Shown: one piece after another, positions 1 to 9,121 of the stretch
Layout of the letters: the number at the start of each line of letters is the position of its first letter
How positions within the stretch are numbered: the first letter of the stretch is position 1
From: Lentisphaerota bacterium
GTDB lineage: Bacteria > Verrucomicrobiota > Kiritimatiellia > UBA8416 > VGWI01
NCBI GenBank assembly: GCA_016873655.1
Contig: VGWI01000010.1
Location: 1-49,259, forward strand
Reading direction: 5' to 3'
Length of the DNA: 49,259 nt
Made by a program: the position numbers and the translations under genes
Notes under the pieces: model-generated
What the model saw: only the letters and a program-made list of their open reading frames with translations
What the model was told of the DNA's origin: nothing
The model's database searches: none

Positions 1-321
1 CTGGTGGATGCGCCCTGCACAAATACCGGTGTGCTGGCGCGCAGGCCGGACGCCCGCTGGCGTTTCTCCCTGGAATCGCTGGAGGCGTGCAAAGAGCTCC
101 AGGCCCGATTGCTCGACGCCGCGGCAGGCCGCCTGAAAGCGGACGGCCTGCTCGTATACAGCACATGCAGCATGGAGACGGATGAGAATTCCGGTCTCGT
201 TTCGGCATGGCTCGGCTCCCACCCGGACTTCAGACTCGAGAAATCGGTTTCCATCTTCCCGCCGGACACGCAGACGGACGGCGCGTTTGCCGCCGCCCTG
301 CGGCGGTCCGGCGGAGCATGA
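1..321 (+). CDS. rsmB: 16S rRNA m5C methyltransferase, C-terminal part (RsmB/Sun family), cut by left edge
   Basis: Only the last 106 codons are present; the frame is open at base 1. The visible part is the end of an S-adenosylmethionine-dependent RNA cytosine-C5 methyltransferase. It begins at motif IV (VDAPCTNTGVLARRPDARWR), whose Cys belongs to the family's two-cysteine chemistry. It continues to motif VI (YSTCSMETDEN), whose Cys is the usual nucleophile. The stretch of Arg-rich residues after motif IV is typical of RsmB rather than RsmF, but the N-terminal NusB-like domain that would settle this lies outside the window. The stop is 18 bases before proS, so the two are probably cotranscribed. 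RsmB in other bacteria methylates 16S rRNA; that role is assumed from the family. Confidence 0.85.
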   Translation: MVDAPCTNTGVLARRPDARWRFSLESLEACKELQARLLDAAAGRLKADGLLVYSTCSMETDENSGLVSAWLGSHPDFRLEKSVSIFPPDTQTDGAFAAALRRSGGA

Positions 322-339
322 CACAAGCGGAGGCAGGAC

Positions 340-1866
340 GTGACGGCGAAACAGGAACAGACGGCGATAACCCCCACAAGGGCGCAGGACTATCCCGAGT
401 GGTACCAGCAGGTGATACGAGCGGCGGACCTCGCGGAGACGAGCCCGGTCCGCGGCTGCATGGTCATCAAGCCATGGGGCTTTTCCCTGTGGGAGAACAT
501 CCGCGCCGCGCTGGACCGGATGTTCCGCGAAACCGGCCACGTAAACGCCTACTTCCCGCTCTTCATCCCGCTGAGCTTCCTCGAGAAGGAGGCGGAACAC
601 GTCGAGGGTTTCGCGAAGGAGTGCGCGGTCGTTACGCATCACCGCCTTGAGGCGGGACCGGACGGCAAACTTGTTCCGGCAGGCGAGCTGGAAGAGCCGC
701 TGGTTGTCCGCCCGACCTCGGAAACCATCATAGGCGCCACCTACGCGAAGTGGGTGCAGAGCTACCGCGATCTCCCGCTGCTGATAAACCAGTGGGCAAA
801 CGTGGTGCGCTGGGAAATGCGAACGCGCCTGTTCCTGCGCACAACCGAGTTCCTGTGGCAGGAGGGCCACACCGCGCACGAAACAAAGCAGGAAGCATGG
901 GACGAAACCGTCCGCATGCTCGAAGTGTACCGCAAGTTCGCGCATGACTACATGGCCATGCCGGTCATCGCCGGTGAAAAGACGCCGTGCCAGCGCTTCC
1001 CGGGCGCGGTGAACACGTTCTGCATCGAGGCGATGATGCAGGACCGCAAGGCGCTGCAGGCTGGCACCAGCCATTTCCTCGGCCAGAACTTCGCCAAGGC
1101 CTCGGAAATCATCTTCCAGAACCGCGCCGGCGAACGCGAGTTCGCCTGGACAACCTCGTGGGGCGTCTCCACCCGCCTGATTGGCGGCATTCTGATGACC
1201 CACGGCGACGACAACGGCATGGTCATGCCACCACGCCTGGCGCCGAGCCACGTGGTCATCCTCCCGATCCTGAGGTCCGACTCCGACCGCGCCGCGGTGC
1301 TGGCATACTGCGAAGAACTCGCCGCCGCGCTGCGCGCCGCGCAGTACGACGGCGCCCCTGTCCGTGTCGAGCTCGACGCCCGCGACCAGAACGCCGGCGA
1401 GAAGAGCTGGCAGTGGATCAAGAAGGGCATCCCCGTCCGCGTCGAAGTCGGCCCGCGCGATATCGCGTCGAACTCCGTCTTCGTCGGCCGCCGCGACAAG
1501 GCCCCGCGTGAGCGCTACGGCCAGAACCGCGCCGAGTTCGTCGCCGGCATCGGCGCGCTGCTTGAAGACATCCAGAACAGCCTCTTCGCGAAAGCGGACG
1601 CGTTCCGCGCAGAGAACACTGTTGATATCGGAGGCATGGACGATTTCCGCGCGTTCTTCACCCCGGCCAACGCCGGGAAGCCGGAAATACACGGCGGGTT
1701 CGCCCGCGCGCACTGGTGCGGCGGCGCGGAATGCGAGAACAGCGTGACGAACGAGCTTTCGGTGACGATCCGCTGCGTTCCTTCAGGGGAAGCGGATGAG
1801 ACCGGGAAATGCGTGGTTTGCGGATCGCCTTCACCGCGCCGCGTCATCTTTGCAAAGGCGTACTGA
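340..1866 (+). CDS. proS: Prolyl-tRNA synthetase, archaeal/eukaryotic-type
   Basis: This class II aminoacyl-tRNA synthetase charges tRNA-Pro with proline. The 508-residue protein has the opening MVIKPWGFSLWENI and the motif region VRPTSETIIGATYAKW, followed by NQWANVVRWEMRTRLFLRTTEFLWQEGHTA. It goes directly from catalytic core to anticodon-binding domain. There is no editing insertion between motifs 2 and 3, unlike the bacterial E. coli-type enzyme. The C-terminal domain carries Cys pairs (HWCGGAECEN and GKCVVCGSP) that fit the zinc-binding tail of the archaeal/eukaryotic type. The start is GTG with a GGAGG-like run (GCGGAGGCAGG) ending three bases upstream. lysA follows after 18 bases. Confidence 0.96.
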   Translation: MTAKQEQTAITPTRAQDYPEWYQQVIRAADLAETSPVRGCMVIKPWGFSLWENIRAALDRMFRETGHVNAYFPLFIPLSFLEKEAEHVEGFAKECAVVTHHRLEAGPDGKLVPAGELEEPLVVRPTSETIIGATYAKWVQSYRDLPLLINQWANVVRWEMRTRLFLRTTEFLWQEGHTAHETKQEAWDETVRMLEVYRKFAHDYMAMPVIAGEKTPCQRFPGAVNTFCIEAMMQDRKALQAGTSHFLGQNFAKASEIIFQNRAGEREFAWTTSWGVSTRLIGGILMTHGDDNGMVMPPRLAPSHVVILPILRSDSDRAAVLAYCEELAAALRAAQYDGAPVRVELDARDQNAGEKSWQWIKKGIPVRVEVGPRDIASNSVFVGRRDKAPRERYGQNRAEFVAGIGALLEDIQNSLFAKADAFRAENTVDIGGMDDFRAFFTPANAGKPEIHGGFARAHWCGGAECENSVTNELSVTIRCVPSGEADETGKCVVCGSPSPRRVIFAKAY

Positions 1867-1884
1867 GCTGGAGCTGTTACGACC

Positions 1885-3150
1885 ATGCCAACCAAGCCGT
1901 TGCCGTTCACCCCGGAGCAGGCGGAGTCCTGGACCGGGCAGCATCCCACGCCGTTCCACGTCTATGCCGAACAGCCGATGCGCGAGAACGCGCGCGCGCT
2001 GAAGGCGGCTTTCTCCTGGAACCCGGGCTTCCACGAGTTCTTCGCGGTGAAAGCCGCGCCGAACCCGTACCTCCTGAAGATCCTGGCCGCGGAGGGGTTC
2101 GGCGCGGATTGCAGCTCCATGACCGAGCTGCTGCTGGCCGAACGCTGCGGCGTCACCGGCGAAAACATCATGTTCACGTCGAACGATACGCCCGCCGACG
2201 AGTTCCGCAAGGCGCGGCAGCTCGGCGCGGTCATCAACCTCGACGACATAACCCACCTTCCCTTCATCGAGCGCGAGGCCGGGCTGCCTGAACTCCTGTG
2301 CTTCCGCTACAACCCGGGGCCGCTGAAGAGCGGCAACGCCATCATCGGCCACCCCGAACAGGCGAAGTACGGCCTCACGCGCGAACAGCTCTTCGACGCC
2401 TACCGCGCCGCGAAGGCGAAGGGCGTGAAAAGGTTCGGGATACACACGATGGTTGCGTCGAACGAACTGAACCCGGCCTATTTCGTGGAGACGGCCGAAC
2501 TCCTCTTCAAGCTGGTCGGCGATATCTCGCGCGAGGCGGGAATCACGTTCGAGTTCGCGAACATAGGCGGCGGCATCGGGATTCCGTACAGGCCCGAACA
2601 GAAGCCGGTTGACCTCGCAGCCGTGGGCAACGGCATACGCGCCGGGTACGACAAACTTATCGGCAGGGCGGGACTCGCCCCGCTCAAGGTCTTCATGGAG
2701 TGCGGGCGCATGGTCACCGGGCCTTACGGCTTCCTGCTCTCGCGCGTTCTGCACATCAAGCGCACATACAAGAACTTCGCCGGCCTCGACGCGTGCATGG
2801 CGAACCTCATGCGCCCGGCGCTTTACGGCGCCTACCACCACATCACCGTCCTCGGCAAGAACGCGGCGGACGGAACCGGGACCTACGACGTGACCGGGTC
2901 GCTCTGCGAGAACAACGACAAGTTCGCCATAGACCGCGAACTGCCCGCTCTCGCGCCCGGCGACCTCGTCGCCATCCACGACGCCGGCGCGCACGGCCAC
3001 GCCATGGGCTTCAACTACAACGGCAAGCTGCGCTCGGCCGAGTACCTGCTCCGGCCGGACGGGGAACTGCTGCCGATCCGCCGCGCAGAGACGCCGGAGG
3101 ACCTGTTCGCCACGCTCGATTTCGGAAAACTGGCGGCTTTCAGGCCGTAA
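1885..3150 (+). CDS. lysA: Diaminopimelate decarboxylase
   Basis: This PLP-dependent alanine-racemase-fold decarboxylase converts meso-diaminopimelate to lysine and CO2. The 421 residues match the usual length. The PLP-binding Lys is K56 in EFFAVKAAPNP. The glycine-rich phosphate loop is ANIGGGIGIPY, and the C-terminal barrel contains GSLCENNDKF (with the active-site Cys) and HDAGAHGHAMGFNYNG. These fit LysA better than carboxynorspermidine or ornithine decarboxylase, although the family is close-knit. The ATG lies 18 bases after proS, with a GGAG run about 11 bases upstream. The next gene, pdxB, makes the enzyme's own cofactor, which may explain the pairing. Confidence 0.9.
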   Translation: MPTKPLPFTPEQAESWTGQHPTPFHVYAEQPMRENARALKAAFSWNPGFHEFFAVKAAPNPYLLKILAAEGFGADCSSMTELLLAERCGVTGENIMFTSNDTPADEFRKARQLGAVINLDDITHLPFIEREAGLPELLCFRYNPGPLKSGNAIIGHPEQAKYGLTREQLFDAYRAAKAKGVKRFGIHTMVASNELNPAYFVETAELLFKLVGDISREAGITFEFANIGGGIGIPYRPEQKPVDLAAVGNGIRAGYDKLIGRAGLAPLKVFMECGRMVTGPYGFLLSRVLHIKRTYKNFAGLDACMANLMRPALYGAYHHITVLGKNAADGTGTYDVTGSLCENNDKFAIDRELPALAPGDLVAIHDAGAHGHAMGFNYNGKLRSAEYLLRPDGELLPIRRAETPEDLFATLDFGKLAAFRP

Positions 3151-3169
3151 CCGGCGGACTGCGGCGCTC

Positions 3170-4348
3170 ATGAAGATTGTCTGCGACCACAACATGCCGA
3201 TGGCGAAGGAGGCCTTTGCCACCCTCGGTGACGTGACGGTTCTCGACGGGCGCTCCATCACCCCGGCCGACGTGGCCGACGCGGAAGTCCTGGCAATACG
3301 CTCAACCACGAAAGTCAACAGGTCGCTTCTCGACGGCTCCCGAGTCCGGTTCGTCGGCACCGCCACGATCGGCACAGACCACATGGATATCCCGCACCTC
3401 GAGGAGCGGGGAATACGCTGGTGCTCCGCGGCAGGATGCAACGCGAACAGCGTTTCGGAGTACCTGGTCTCGGCGCTGCTCCATCTCGCGTGCAGGCACG
3501 GGTTCGAACTGCGGGGCAGGACGATCGGAATCGTCGGGGTCGGCAATGTCGGCCGGCGCGTCGCGGCAAAGGCCGAGGCGCTGGGCATGCGCGCGCTGCT
3601 GAACGATCCGCCGCGCCGGCGCGCGGAGGATACGGCGGGAGAGATATTCGTCCCGCTCGCGCGTCTCGCGGCGGAATCCGACATCGTCACCTTCCACGTT
3701 CCCCTCACGAAGTCAGGAGTCGACCGCACAGTCGGAATGGCGGATTCCGCCTTCCTCGCCTCGCTGAAACCCGGCTGTATCCTCATCAATGCCGCGCGCG
3801 GCCCGGTGCTCGAGGGCGAAGCCCTCCTTGCCGCGCTCGCCTCCCGCCGCGTCGCGCACGCCGTGCTCGACACGTGGGAGGGCGAGCCCGGGTTCAGATC
3901 CGACCTCCTTGCGGCGGTTGATATCGGCACACCGCACATCGCCGGCCATTCCTACGAAGGCAAGGTGATGGGCACGGTGATGGTCTATCGCGAGGCGTGC
4001 GCCTTTCTGGGCGTGTCGCCGGCGTGGAGCCATGAACCGGCAATGCCGGCCCCGCCCGTGCCCCGGCTGCGCTGCGATGCGGCAGGCAGACCGGAGCGCG
4101 AGTCGCTCTGGGAAATCGTACGCGCCGTGTACGATGTGCGCGAAGATGACCGGCTACTGCGCGCCGCGCCGCCCGACCCGGCGGAACGCGCGCGCTATTT
4201 CGACAAGCTCCGCAAGGACTACCCCGTCAGGCGCGAGTTCACCTGCACCACGGTGGAACTGCAAGGCGCGACTGCGGACCTTGCCCGCACCGTGACAGGC
4301 ATTGGTTTCGCTCTTGCCGGACCACCGGGCGCCGCGGTGACGGCATGA
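3170..4348 (+). CDS. pdxB: Erythronate-4-phosphate dehydrogenase
   Basis: This D-2-hydroxyacid dehydrogenase oxidises 4-phospho-D-erythronate in the DXP-dependent pyridoxal phosphate pathway. The 392-residue protein has the PdxB-specific strings FVGTATIGTDHMD and AAGCNANSV. The Rossmann motif is GIVGVGNVGRRVA, and the catalytic region ends in TPHIAGHSYEGKVMGT, the PdxB form of the His loop. The C-terminal extension after about residue 290 resembles the PdxB dimerisation domain. Downstream it overlaps the HAD gene by ATGA at 4345-4348, suggesting translational coupling. A related dehydrogenase such as glycerate or phosphoglycerate dehydrogenase is less likely because of the AGHSYEGK string. 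Confidence 0.88.
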   Translation: MKIVCDHNMPMAKEAFATLGDVTVLDGRSITPADVADAEVLAIRSTTKVNRSLLDGSRVRFVGTATIGTDHMDIPHLEERGIRWCSAAGCNANSVSEYLVSALLHLACRHGFELRGRTIGIVGVGNVGRRVAAKAEALGMRALLNDPPRRRAEDTAGEIFVPLARLAAESDIVTFHVPLTKSGVDRTVGMADSAFLASLKPGCILINAARGPVLEGEALLAALASRRVAHAVLDTWEGEPGFRSDLLAAVDIGTPHIAGHSYEGKVMGTVMVYREACAFLGVSPAWSHEPAMPAPPVPRLRCDAAGRPERESLWEIVRAVYDVREDDRLLRAAPPDPAERARYFDKLRKDYPVRREFTCTTVELQGATADLARTVTGIGFALAGPPGAAVTA

Positions 4349-5133
4349 TACGCGCCGTAATCCTCGACCTCGATGGAACCGTGTACACGGGACACGTGCC
4401 TGTTCCCGGGGCCGCAGACTTCGTCAGCTTCGCGCGCGACAACTCAATTCGCCCCCTGTTCGTGACAAACCGCAGCAACCGGCTTCCGGCGGAGATTGTC
4501 AGGCACCTTGGCGAGTGCGGGATTCCATGCGGCGAACCCGACGTGCTCACCACTTCCGAGGCGACAGCGAGCCACCTTCAGCCAGGCCGGGCCTTCTGCA
4601 TCGGCGAGAAGGGCCTTACGGAGACACTCGCGGCGGCGGGCTTCTCGCTGACGGACGAGAACCCGGACTACGTGATCGTCAGTTTCGACCGCCATTTCGA
4701 CTACGCGAAACTGGAGAAGGCAAGCCGCCTCATTGAAGGGGGAGCTGATTTCATAGCCACCAACCCGGACTGCGGGCTGAAAACGGACAAAGGCATCGTG
4801 CCCGGCACCGGCGCAATCGTCGCCGCCGTGCGCGCAGCCACGGGCCGCGAGCCGGTGATGATTGGAAAGCCCGCGCGGATCATCATGGACATGGCGCTGA
4901 AGCGCCTCCGAATGCCAGCCGTGGATGTTATATGCGTCGGTGACAATGTCACGACTGACATACCCTCCGGCGCCGCCGCCGGCATGCGGACCGCACTCCT
5001 GCTCACGGGCGTAAGCCGCCGCGAAGACGCGGACTCGTCGCCCGTCAAGCCCGACTGGATTCTCGATTCATTCGCCGGCCTCGTATCGCTCGTGGCGCGA
5101 GAGAACGGCATCCAACCCGTCGGGCAGCCATGA
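4345..5133 (+). CDS. HAD-superfamily hydrolase, subclass IIA (NagD-like phosphatase)
   Basis: This predicted cytoplasmic phosphatase has 262 residues. Motif I is DLDGTVYTG, with nucleophile D8 and acid D10. Motif II is FVTNRSNR, Lys motif III lies in the region GKPARIIMDMAL, and motif IV is VGDNVTTDIPSGAAAGM. The C2-type cap and the TNPD string (FIATNPDCGLKTDKG) place it in the NagD/p-nitrophenyl phosphatase group. Motif IV reads GDN where most relatives have GDR or GDS. The substrate cannot be told from sequence. It overlaps pdxB and the downstream methyltransferase by ATGA at both ends, so it is translated as part of this operon and may serve as a general metabolite-repair phosphatase (inference). 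Confidence 0.85.
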   Translation: MIRAVILDLDGTVYTGHVPVPGAADFVSFARDNSIRPLFVTNRSNRLPAEIVRHLGECGIPCGEPDVLTTSEATASHLQPGRAFCIGEKGLTETLAAAGFSLTDENPDYVIVSFDRHFDYAKLEKASRLIEGGADFIATNPDCGLKTDKGIVPGTGAIVAAVRAATGREPVMIGKPARIIMDMALKRLRMPAVDVICVGDNVTTDIPSGAAAGMRTALLLTGVSRREDADSSPVKPDWILDSFAGLVSLVARENGIQPVGQP

Positions 5134-6356
5134 AGCCGGGCGACATCCTGCCGCTTGAGATATCCTCCATCGCCTACGGCGGCGACGGCGTTGGACGCGT
5201 CGAGGGCCGTGTCTTCTTCGTGCCCGGCGCCATTCAAGGCGAGACTGTGTCCGTTCGTTGTCTTTCCCTGCGCAGGAACTTCGCCCGCGGCGAGATCGTC
5301 AAGGTGCTGTCCCCTTCCCCGCACCGGATAGAACCGGCGTGTCCGCTGTACGGGCGTTGTCCGGGATGCAGCTACCAGCATGCGGACTACGCGGCCGAGC
5401 TGGCCGCAAAACAGCAGCAGTTGCTCGATCTGTTGCGCCGCATCGGCCGCCTTGAACCGCCCGTGGCGGGCGAACCCTTCGCGGCCCCCGCGCGCTTCGG
5501 CTACAGAAACAAGCTGGTGCTGCATGCGGGCGGGCGGACGGGGCACGGCCCGCCCGCGCTCGGATACTACGGCGCCGATAACCGCACAGTGCTCGACGTG
5601 CCCGAATGCCCTCTCGCACATCCGGAAATAAATGCCGCCCTTGCGGCTGCACGCGCAGACAACGGATTCATGCGCCGCCTGCGGGAAGGGGCGTCCGTGA
5701 CACTCCGCCGCACCGGCGCCGACGGCGTAATGGCGTGGACCGACAGCGACACGCCGCGCGGCCGGATGGTGACCGACACGTGCGCCGGGATGGACCTTCT
5801 AGTGCCGGCGGCCTCGTTCTTCCAGGTGAACCCGGAGGCGGCCTCGGCAATGGTCCGTCATGTCGAGGCGATCCTGCGCGAGTTCCTACCGGGGTTCGTC
5901 TGCGACGCTTATTCCGGCTCAGGACTCCTCGCCTTCGCGGCCACACGCGCCGGCGCGGATCGTTGCGTGTGTATCGAAGAAGACTCCGCGTCCGCGGCGG
6001 CCGGCGCGGAGAATGCGCGGCGGCTTGGATTCGGCGACCGCGTCAGCTTCATCGCCGGCCGGACCGAGGATGCGCTGCCTGAGACGCTGAGCGCGACACA
6101 GGCGGAAACCTCGGTTCTCATCATGGACCCCCCGCGCACGGGCCTCGGCCCGGCTGTGGCGGCCGCCGTCTGCGAGTCCGGCCCTGTGCGCGTGGTCTAT
6201 GTGTCCTGCGCCGCCGATACACTGGCGCGCGATGCTGCCCGCATGAAGGAAGGCGGATACTCACTGACCGGCATCCGTCTCTTCGACATGTTTCCCGCCA
6301 CGGCGCATTTCGAAACCGTTGCGGTGTTCGAAAGACCAGACCGCGGCCGCGCTTGA
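5130..6356 (+). CDS. RNA m5U methyltransferase with TRAM domain and Fe-S site (RlmD/TrmA family)
   Basis: This SAM-dependent enzyme methylates uracil C5 in rRNA or tRNA. The 408-residue protein starts with a TRAM RNA-binding domain (about residues 1-60, IAYGGDGVGRVEGRVFFV). Next comes a cluster-type Cys set C71, C77 and C80 (CPLYGRCPGC), with a fourth candidate near residue 160 in the string DVPECPLAH. The C-terminal half has the methyltransferase fold: DAYSGSGLLAF for SAM, MDPPRTG, and the catalytic Cys in VYVSCAADTLARD. Whether the target is 23S U747, U1939 or tRNA U54 cannot be decided here. It is the last gene of the plus-strand operon and overlaps the HAD gene by ATGA. Confidence 0.9.
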   Translation: MKPGDILPLEISSIAYGGDGVGRVEGRVFFVPGAIQGETVSVRCLSLRRNFARGEIVKVLSPSPHRIEPACPLYGRCPGCSYQHADYAAELAAKQQQLLDLLRRIGRLEPPVAGEPFAAPARFGYRNKLVLHAGGRTGHGPPALGYYGADNRTVLDVPECPLAHPEINAALAAARADNGFMRRLREGASVTLRRTGADGVMAWTDSDTPRGRMVTDTCAGMDLLVPAASFFQVNPEAASAMVRHVEAILREFLPGFVCDAYSGSGLLAFAATRAGADRCVCIEEDSASAAAGAENARRLGFGDRVSFIAGRTEDALPETLSATQAETSVLIMDPPRTGLGPAVAAAVCESGPVRVVYVSCAADTLARDAARMKEGGYSLTGIRLFDMFPATAHFETVAVFERPDRGRA

Positions 6357-6376
6357 CCGTCCCGCGGCGCGGACGG
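6357..6376. other. Short hairpin between convergent genes
   Basis: Arms CCGTCC and GGACGG enclose an eight-base loop. The hairpin begins immediately after the methyltransferase stop codon and faces the convergent ilvE gene. There is no T-run on either side, so it is not a classic intrinsic terminator. It could assist 3'-end formation. Confidence 0.3.
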
Positions 6377-6452
6377 AGACATTCAGCCGCTCGCCGGCTT
6401 CGGCACACGCGGTTTGAGGGTCTGCATCGAGGGTTTCTGCAGGGAATGAGCC

Positions 6453-7373
6453 TCAGCCCACGGGCGTGAACCACCCGTGGCTGTCCTCCGCGCGCCCCTC
6501 GACGATCGCGAAGAACTGCGACTGTATCTTCTCGGTTATCGGCCCGCGCTTGCCGGCGCCGATGGCGATGTTGTCTATCTTCGTAACCGGCGTTATCTCT
6601 GCCGCCGTTCCGGAAAAGAAGACCTCATCGGCAATGTACAGCGCCTCGCGCGGTATCACCTGCTGGTGTATGCGCATGTTGAGGTCGCGCGCCAGGGTGA
6701 ACACGCAATGGCGCGTAATGCCGGGCAGTATCGAGGAACTCGACGGCGGCGTGTAGATCACGCCGTTGCGCACGATGAATATGTTCTCGCCGGAGCCTTC
6801 CGACACGAAGCCGTAGTGGTCGAGCGCTATACCCTCGTCAAAGCCGTCCTGGAGCGCTTCGACCTTTATGAGCTGGGAATTGAGGTAGTTTCCGCCGGCT
6901 TTCGCGAGCGTCGGAAACGTGTCGGGCGCGGCACGGCGCCAGGATGAGATGCGGACGGAGACGCCCTGTTCCATCGCCTCTTCGCCGAGGTACTTGCCCC
7001 AGTTCCATGCCGCTATGACGCAGTGAACCGGACACTTCAGGGGGTTGACGCCCATCGAGCCGTATCCGCGGAACACGATCGGCCGGATGTAACAGGAGTC
7101 GAGCTTGTTAACCCGGACGGTGTCCAGGATCGCCTGCGAGAACTCCTCTTTGGAATACGGGATCCCGCAGCGGTATATCTTGCAGGAGTCATAGAGGCGA
7201 TCGACGTGATCCTTCAAGCGGAACACGGCCGGCCCGCCCGGAAGTCCGTAGCAGCGTATCCCCTCGAAGAAGCTGGTCCCGTAATGGACAACGTGGCTGA
7301 GCACATGACATGTTGCGTCAGCCCACTCGACCATCTTGCCGTCGTACCATATCCTGCCCTGGCCGAAAGTCAT
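6453..7373 (-). CDS. ilvE: Branched-chain amino acid aminotransferase
   Basis: This class IV PLP aminotransferase performs the last step of valine, leucine and isoleucine synthesis. From the ATG at 7373 the protein has 306 residues, matching the usual length. Supporting motifs are [13 protein letters not shown], the PLP Lys K158 in [22 protein letters not shown] and the C-terminal [14 protein letters not shown]. The frame continues upstream to 7460, but the chosen ATG has a GGGAG box eight bases before it, and the extra 29 codons overlap a likely promoter. It lies downstream of folA by 154 bases with its own promoter, so it is probably an independent unit. Confidence 0.95.
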   Translation of the reverse strand: MTFGQGRIWYDGKMVEWADATCHVLSHVVHYGTSFFEGIRCYGLPGGPAVFRLKDHVDRLYDSCKIYRCGIPYSKEEFSQAILDTVRVNKLDSCYIRPIVFRGYGSMGVNPLKCPVHCVIAAWNWGKYLGEEAMEQGVSVRISSWRRAAPDTFPTLAKAGGNYLNSQLIKVEALQDGFDEGIALDHYGFVSEGSGENIFIVRNGVIYTPPSSSSILPGITRHCVFTLARDLNMRIHQQVIPREALYIADEVFFSGTAAEITPVTKIDNIAIGAGKRGPITEKIQSQFFAIVEGRAEDSHGWFTPVG

Positions 7374-7430
7374 TGCCTGATCTCCCGCGTCGTCGCGCGC
7401 GCCCTTACGCATGTTTCCAAGTTGGGGTGG

Positions 7431-7460
7431 AGAATAGGCAGTTATCCCCGTGCGCGTCAA
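7431..7460 (-). promoter_or_regulatory. Sigma70-like promoter for ilvE
   Basis: Read on the minus strand, a -35 box TTGACG (5/6) is followed after 18 bases by TATTCT (4/6). It sits in the folA-ilvE gap about 60 bases upstream of the chosen ilvE ATG. Predicted by eye only. Confidence 0.5.
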
Positions 7461-7527
7461 GGTGAGGACGGCCGGCGCGCTTCCCGCAAACCGGCCCGCA
7501 GGCCCGGGCGCCCACGACGCGATCAGC

Positions 7528-7998
7528 TCATCCGCCGCGTTCGAGCACGAGGTGCTTCACCCGGAACCCGCCGATCTCCGCTTCTTCCCTCGAAACAACC
7601 CGGTCGAAGCCCTCGTACTCGGGGAAGAACGTATCCGCCGCCGGCTCATCCTCGACCAGCGTGAGGTACAACCGCTGCGCCAGCGGCAGGGCGCTGCGAT
7701 ATACCTCCGCCCCGCCGATCACGAATACCTCGCCCGGCCCGGCGGCGGAGAGGGCTTCCTGCAGAGATGCGGCCATGTCGCAGCCGGCGGCGCGGAACCC
7801 GGGATTGCGGCTGATTACAATATTCCGGCGGCCGGGCAGAGGACGCCCGATGGACTCGAACGTTTTCCGCCCCATGACAAGCGTATGCCCCATCGTCAAG
7901 CGCTTGAACCGCTTCAGATCCTCAGGCAGACGCCACGGCAGCCGGTTTCCAACCCCTATCCCGCGGTTTCTGCCCATCGCGCAGATGATGGAGATCAT
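7528..7998 (-). CDS. folA: Dihydrofolate reductase
   Basis: This enzyme reduces dihydrofolate to tetrahydrofolate with NADPH. The 156-residue protein has the family opening [22 protein letters not shown]. The catalytic acid D27 lies in [12 protein letters not shown], the NADPH-binding string is [17 protein letters not shown], and the second loop is [17 protein letters not shown]. The ATG at 7998 has AGGAGG nine bases upstream, which fixes this start although the frame stays open further back. It follows thyA by 38 bases. ThyA turns over methylene-THF to dihydrofolate, which FolA recycles, so the pair is functionally matched. Confidence 0.96.
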   Translation of the reverse strand: MISIICAMGRNRGIGVGNRLPWRLPEDLKRFKRLTMGHTLVMGRKTFESIGRPLPGRRNIVISRNPGFRAAGCDMAASLQEALSAAGPGEVFVIGGAEVYRSALPLAQRLYLTLVEDEPAADTFFPEYEGFDRVVSREEAEIGGFRVKHLVLERGG

Positions 7999-8036
7999 CG
8001 GACAACTCCTCCTGCCCGGGCAGAACCCGGGCGGAA

Positions 8037-9035
8037 TCAGAATCCGCCCACGTTCACGATCTCCGCCTTGATCGCCGGGTGCGGATCGTATCCCTCGAGA
8101 CGGATGTCGTCTTCGCTGAAATCGTCTATCTCTTTCACCGCCGGGTTCAGGCGGACTACCGGGAACGGGCGCGGAGTTCGCGAGAGCTGCTCGCGTATCT
8201 GGGGAACGTGGTTCGAGTATGCGTGCACGTCGCCGAACGTGTGAACAAGTTCGCCTGCCTTCAGCCCGGTTGCCTGCGCCACCATCAGCAGCAGCAACGC
8301 GTAACTCGCAATGTTGAACGGGACTCCCAGAAACACGTCGGCGCTTCTCTGGTACAGGCCGAGGTTCAGACGGTCTCCGCCGGTGACCGAGAACTGGAAC
8401 ATCGTGTGGCAGAATGGCGGCACCTCGTTCGCGTTCCCTTCCGAGGCCATCTCGTAGATGAAGTCCGGGTTCCACGCCGAGACCACGTACGACTTGCGGA
8501 AGGGGCGGCGGCGCAGTCCCTTTATCACCCACCCGAGCTGGTCTATCTCCCGGCCGTCGCTCGCGGGCCACCGCCGCCACATCCTGCCGTATATGGTCAC
8601 CAGCTCCCCCCATTTCCGGACAAACTCGCTGTCGGCCGGCTCCTCCTTCACGCGGCAGACAAACTCCTCCTGGCTGACCGGCTCGCCGCCGGAAGCCAGA
8701 ACGCTCTTGCGGTACCGCTTGTAGGCCCACTCGTCCCAGATGTGCACGTTGCGGTCCACCAGGTACTTGATGTTGGAGTCACCCTTCAGGAACCACAGCA
8801 GTTCCGCGATGATCCCGCGCATGAAAGTGCGCTTGGTTGTCAGCAGCGGAAATCCTGCGGCAAGATCGAAACGGATCTGGCGCCCGAAGACGGAGAGAAT
8901 GCTTGGGAGCTCCTCGCCGCGTTCACGGTATTGCGCCTGCACTTCGGGGGTAAGGAACACTTCCTTGCGGCTGCCGTTGGCGAGTATGTCCTCGAGAAGA
9001 TGCAGATACTGGTATTCGGGGTGTTCAGCGTTCAT
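8037..9035 (-). CDS. thyA: Thymidylate synthase (ThyA family), divergent active site
   Basis: This is a member of the folate-dependent ThyA family, which converts dUMP to dTMP and dihydrofolate. The 332-residue protein is longer than the E. coli enzyme because of an insertion at about residues 104-145. Conserved parts include the Glu loop [10 protein letters not shown], the Trp string NVHIWDEWA, catalytic Cys C209 in [11 protein letters not shown]230 in [19 protein letters not shown] and H271/Y273 in GDVHAYSNH. Odd points: the loop normally reading RTGTGT is EELPSI (residues 41-46). The Pro before the catalytic Cys is Phe. The Arg pair equivalent to E. coli R126-R127 aligns by eye with K181-S182. 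The ATG start at 9035 has no clear ribosome site. The ThyA fold is certain; normal dUMP chemistry is likely but not proven. Confidence 0.88.
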   Translation of the reverse strand: MNAEHPEYQYLHLLEDILANGSRKEVFLTPEVQAQYRERGEELPSILSVFGRQIRFDLAAGFPLLTTKRTFMRGIIAELLWFLKGDSNIKYLVDRNVHIWDEWAYKRYRKSVLASGGEPVSQEEFVCRVKEEPADSEFVRKWGELVTIYGRMWRRWPASDGREIDQLGWVIKGLRRRPFRKSYVVSAWNPDFIYEMASEGNANEVPPFCHTMFQFSVTGGDRLNLGLYQRSADVFLGVPFNIASYALLLLMVAQATGLKAGELVHTFGDVHAYSNHVPQIREQLSRTPRPFPVVRLNPAVKEIDDFSEDDIRLEGYDPHPAIKAEIVNVGGF

Positions 9036-9121
9036 ACGGGCGAAGAATACCCGCACACGGGATGAGTCGTCCAAGCCAAAACCGGGAACAGACACCTGGC
9101 GGCGACGAAACGCAATCGGGA

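Noticed and set aside
1831-3939. Long open frame on the minus strand opposite lysA and pdxB
   Set aside because: It is antiparallel to two clearly recognised genes, has no family resemblance, and its composition follows from high GC third positions on the other strand.
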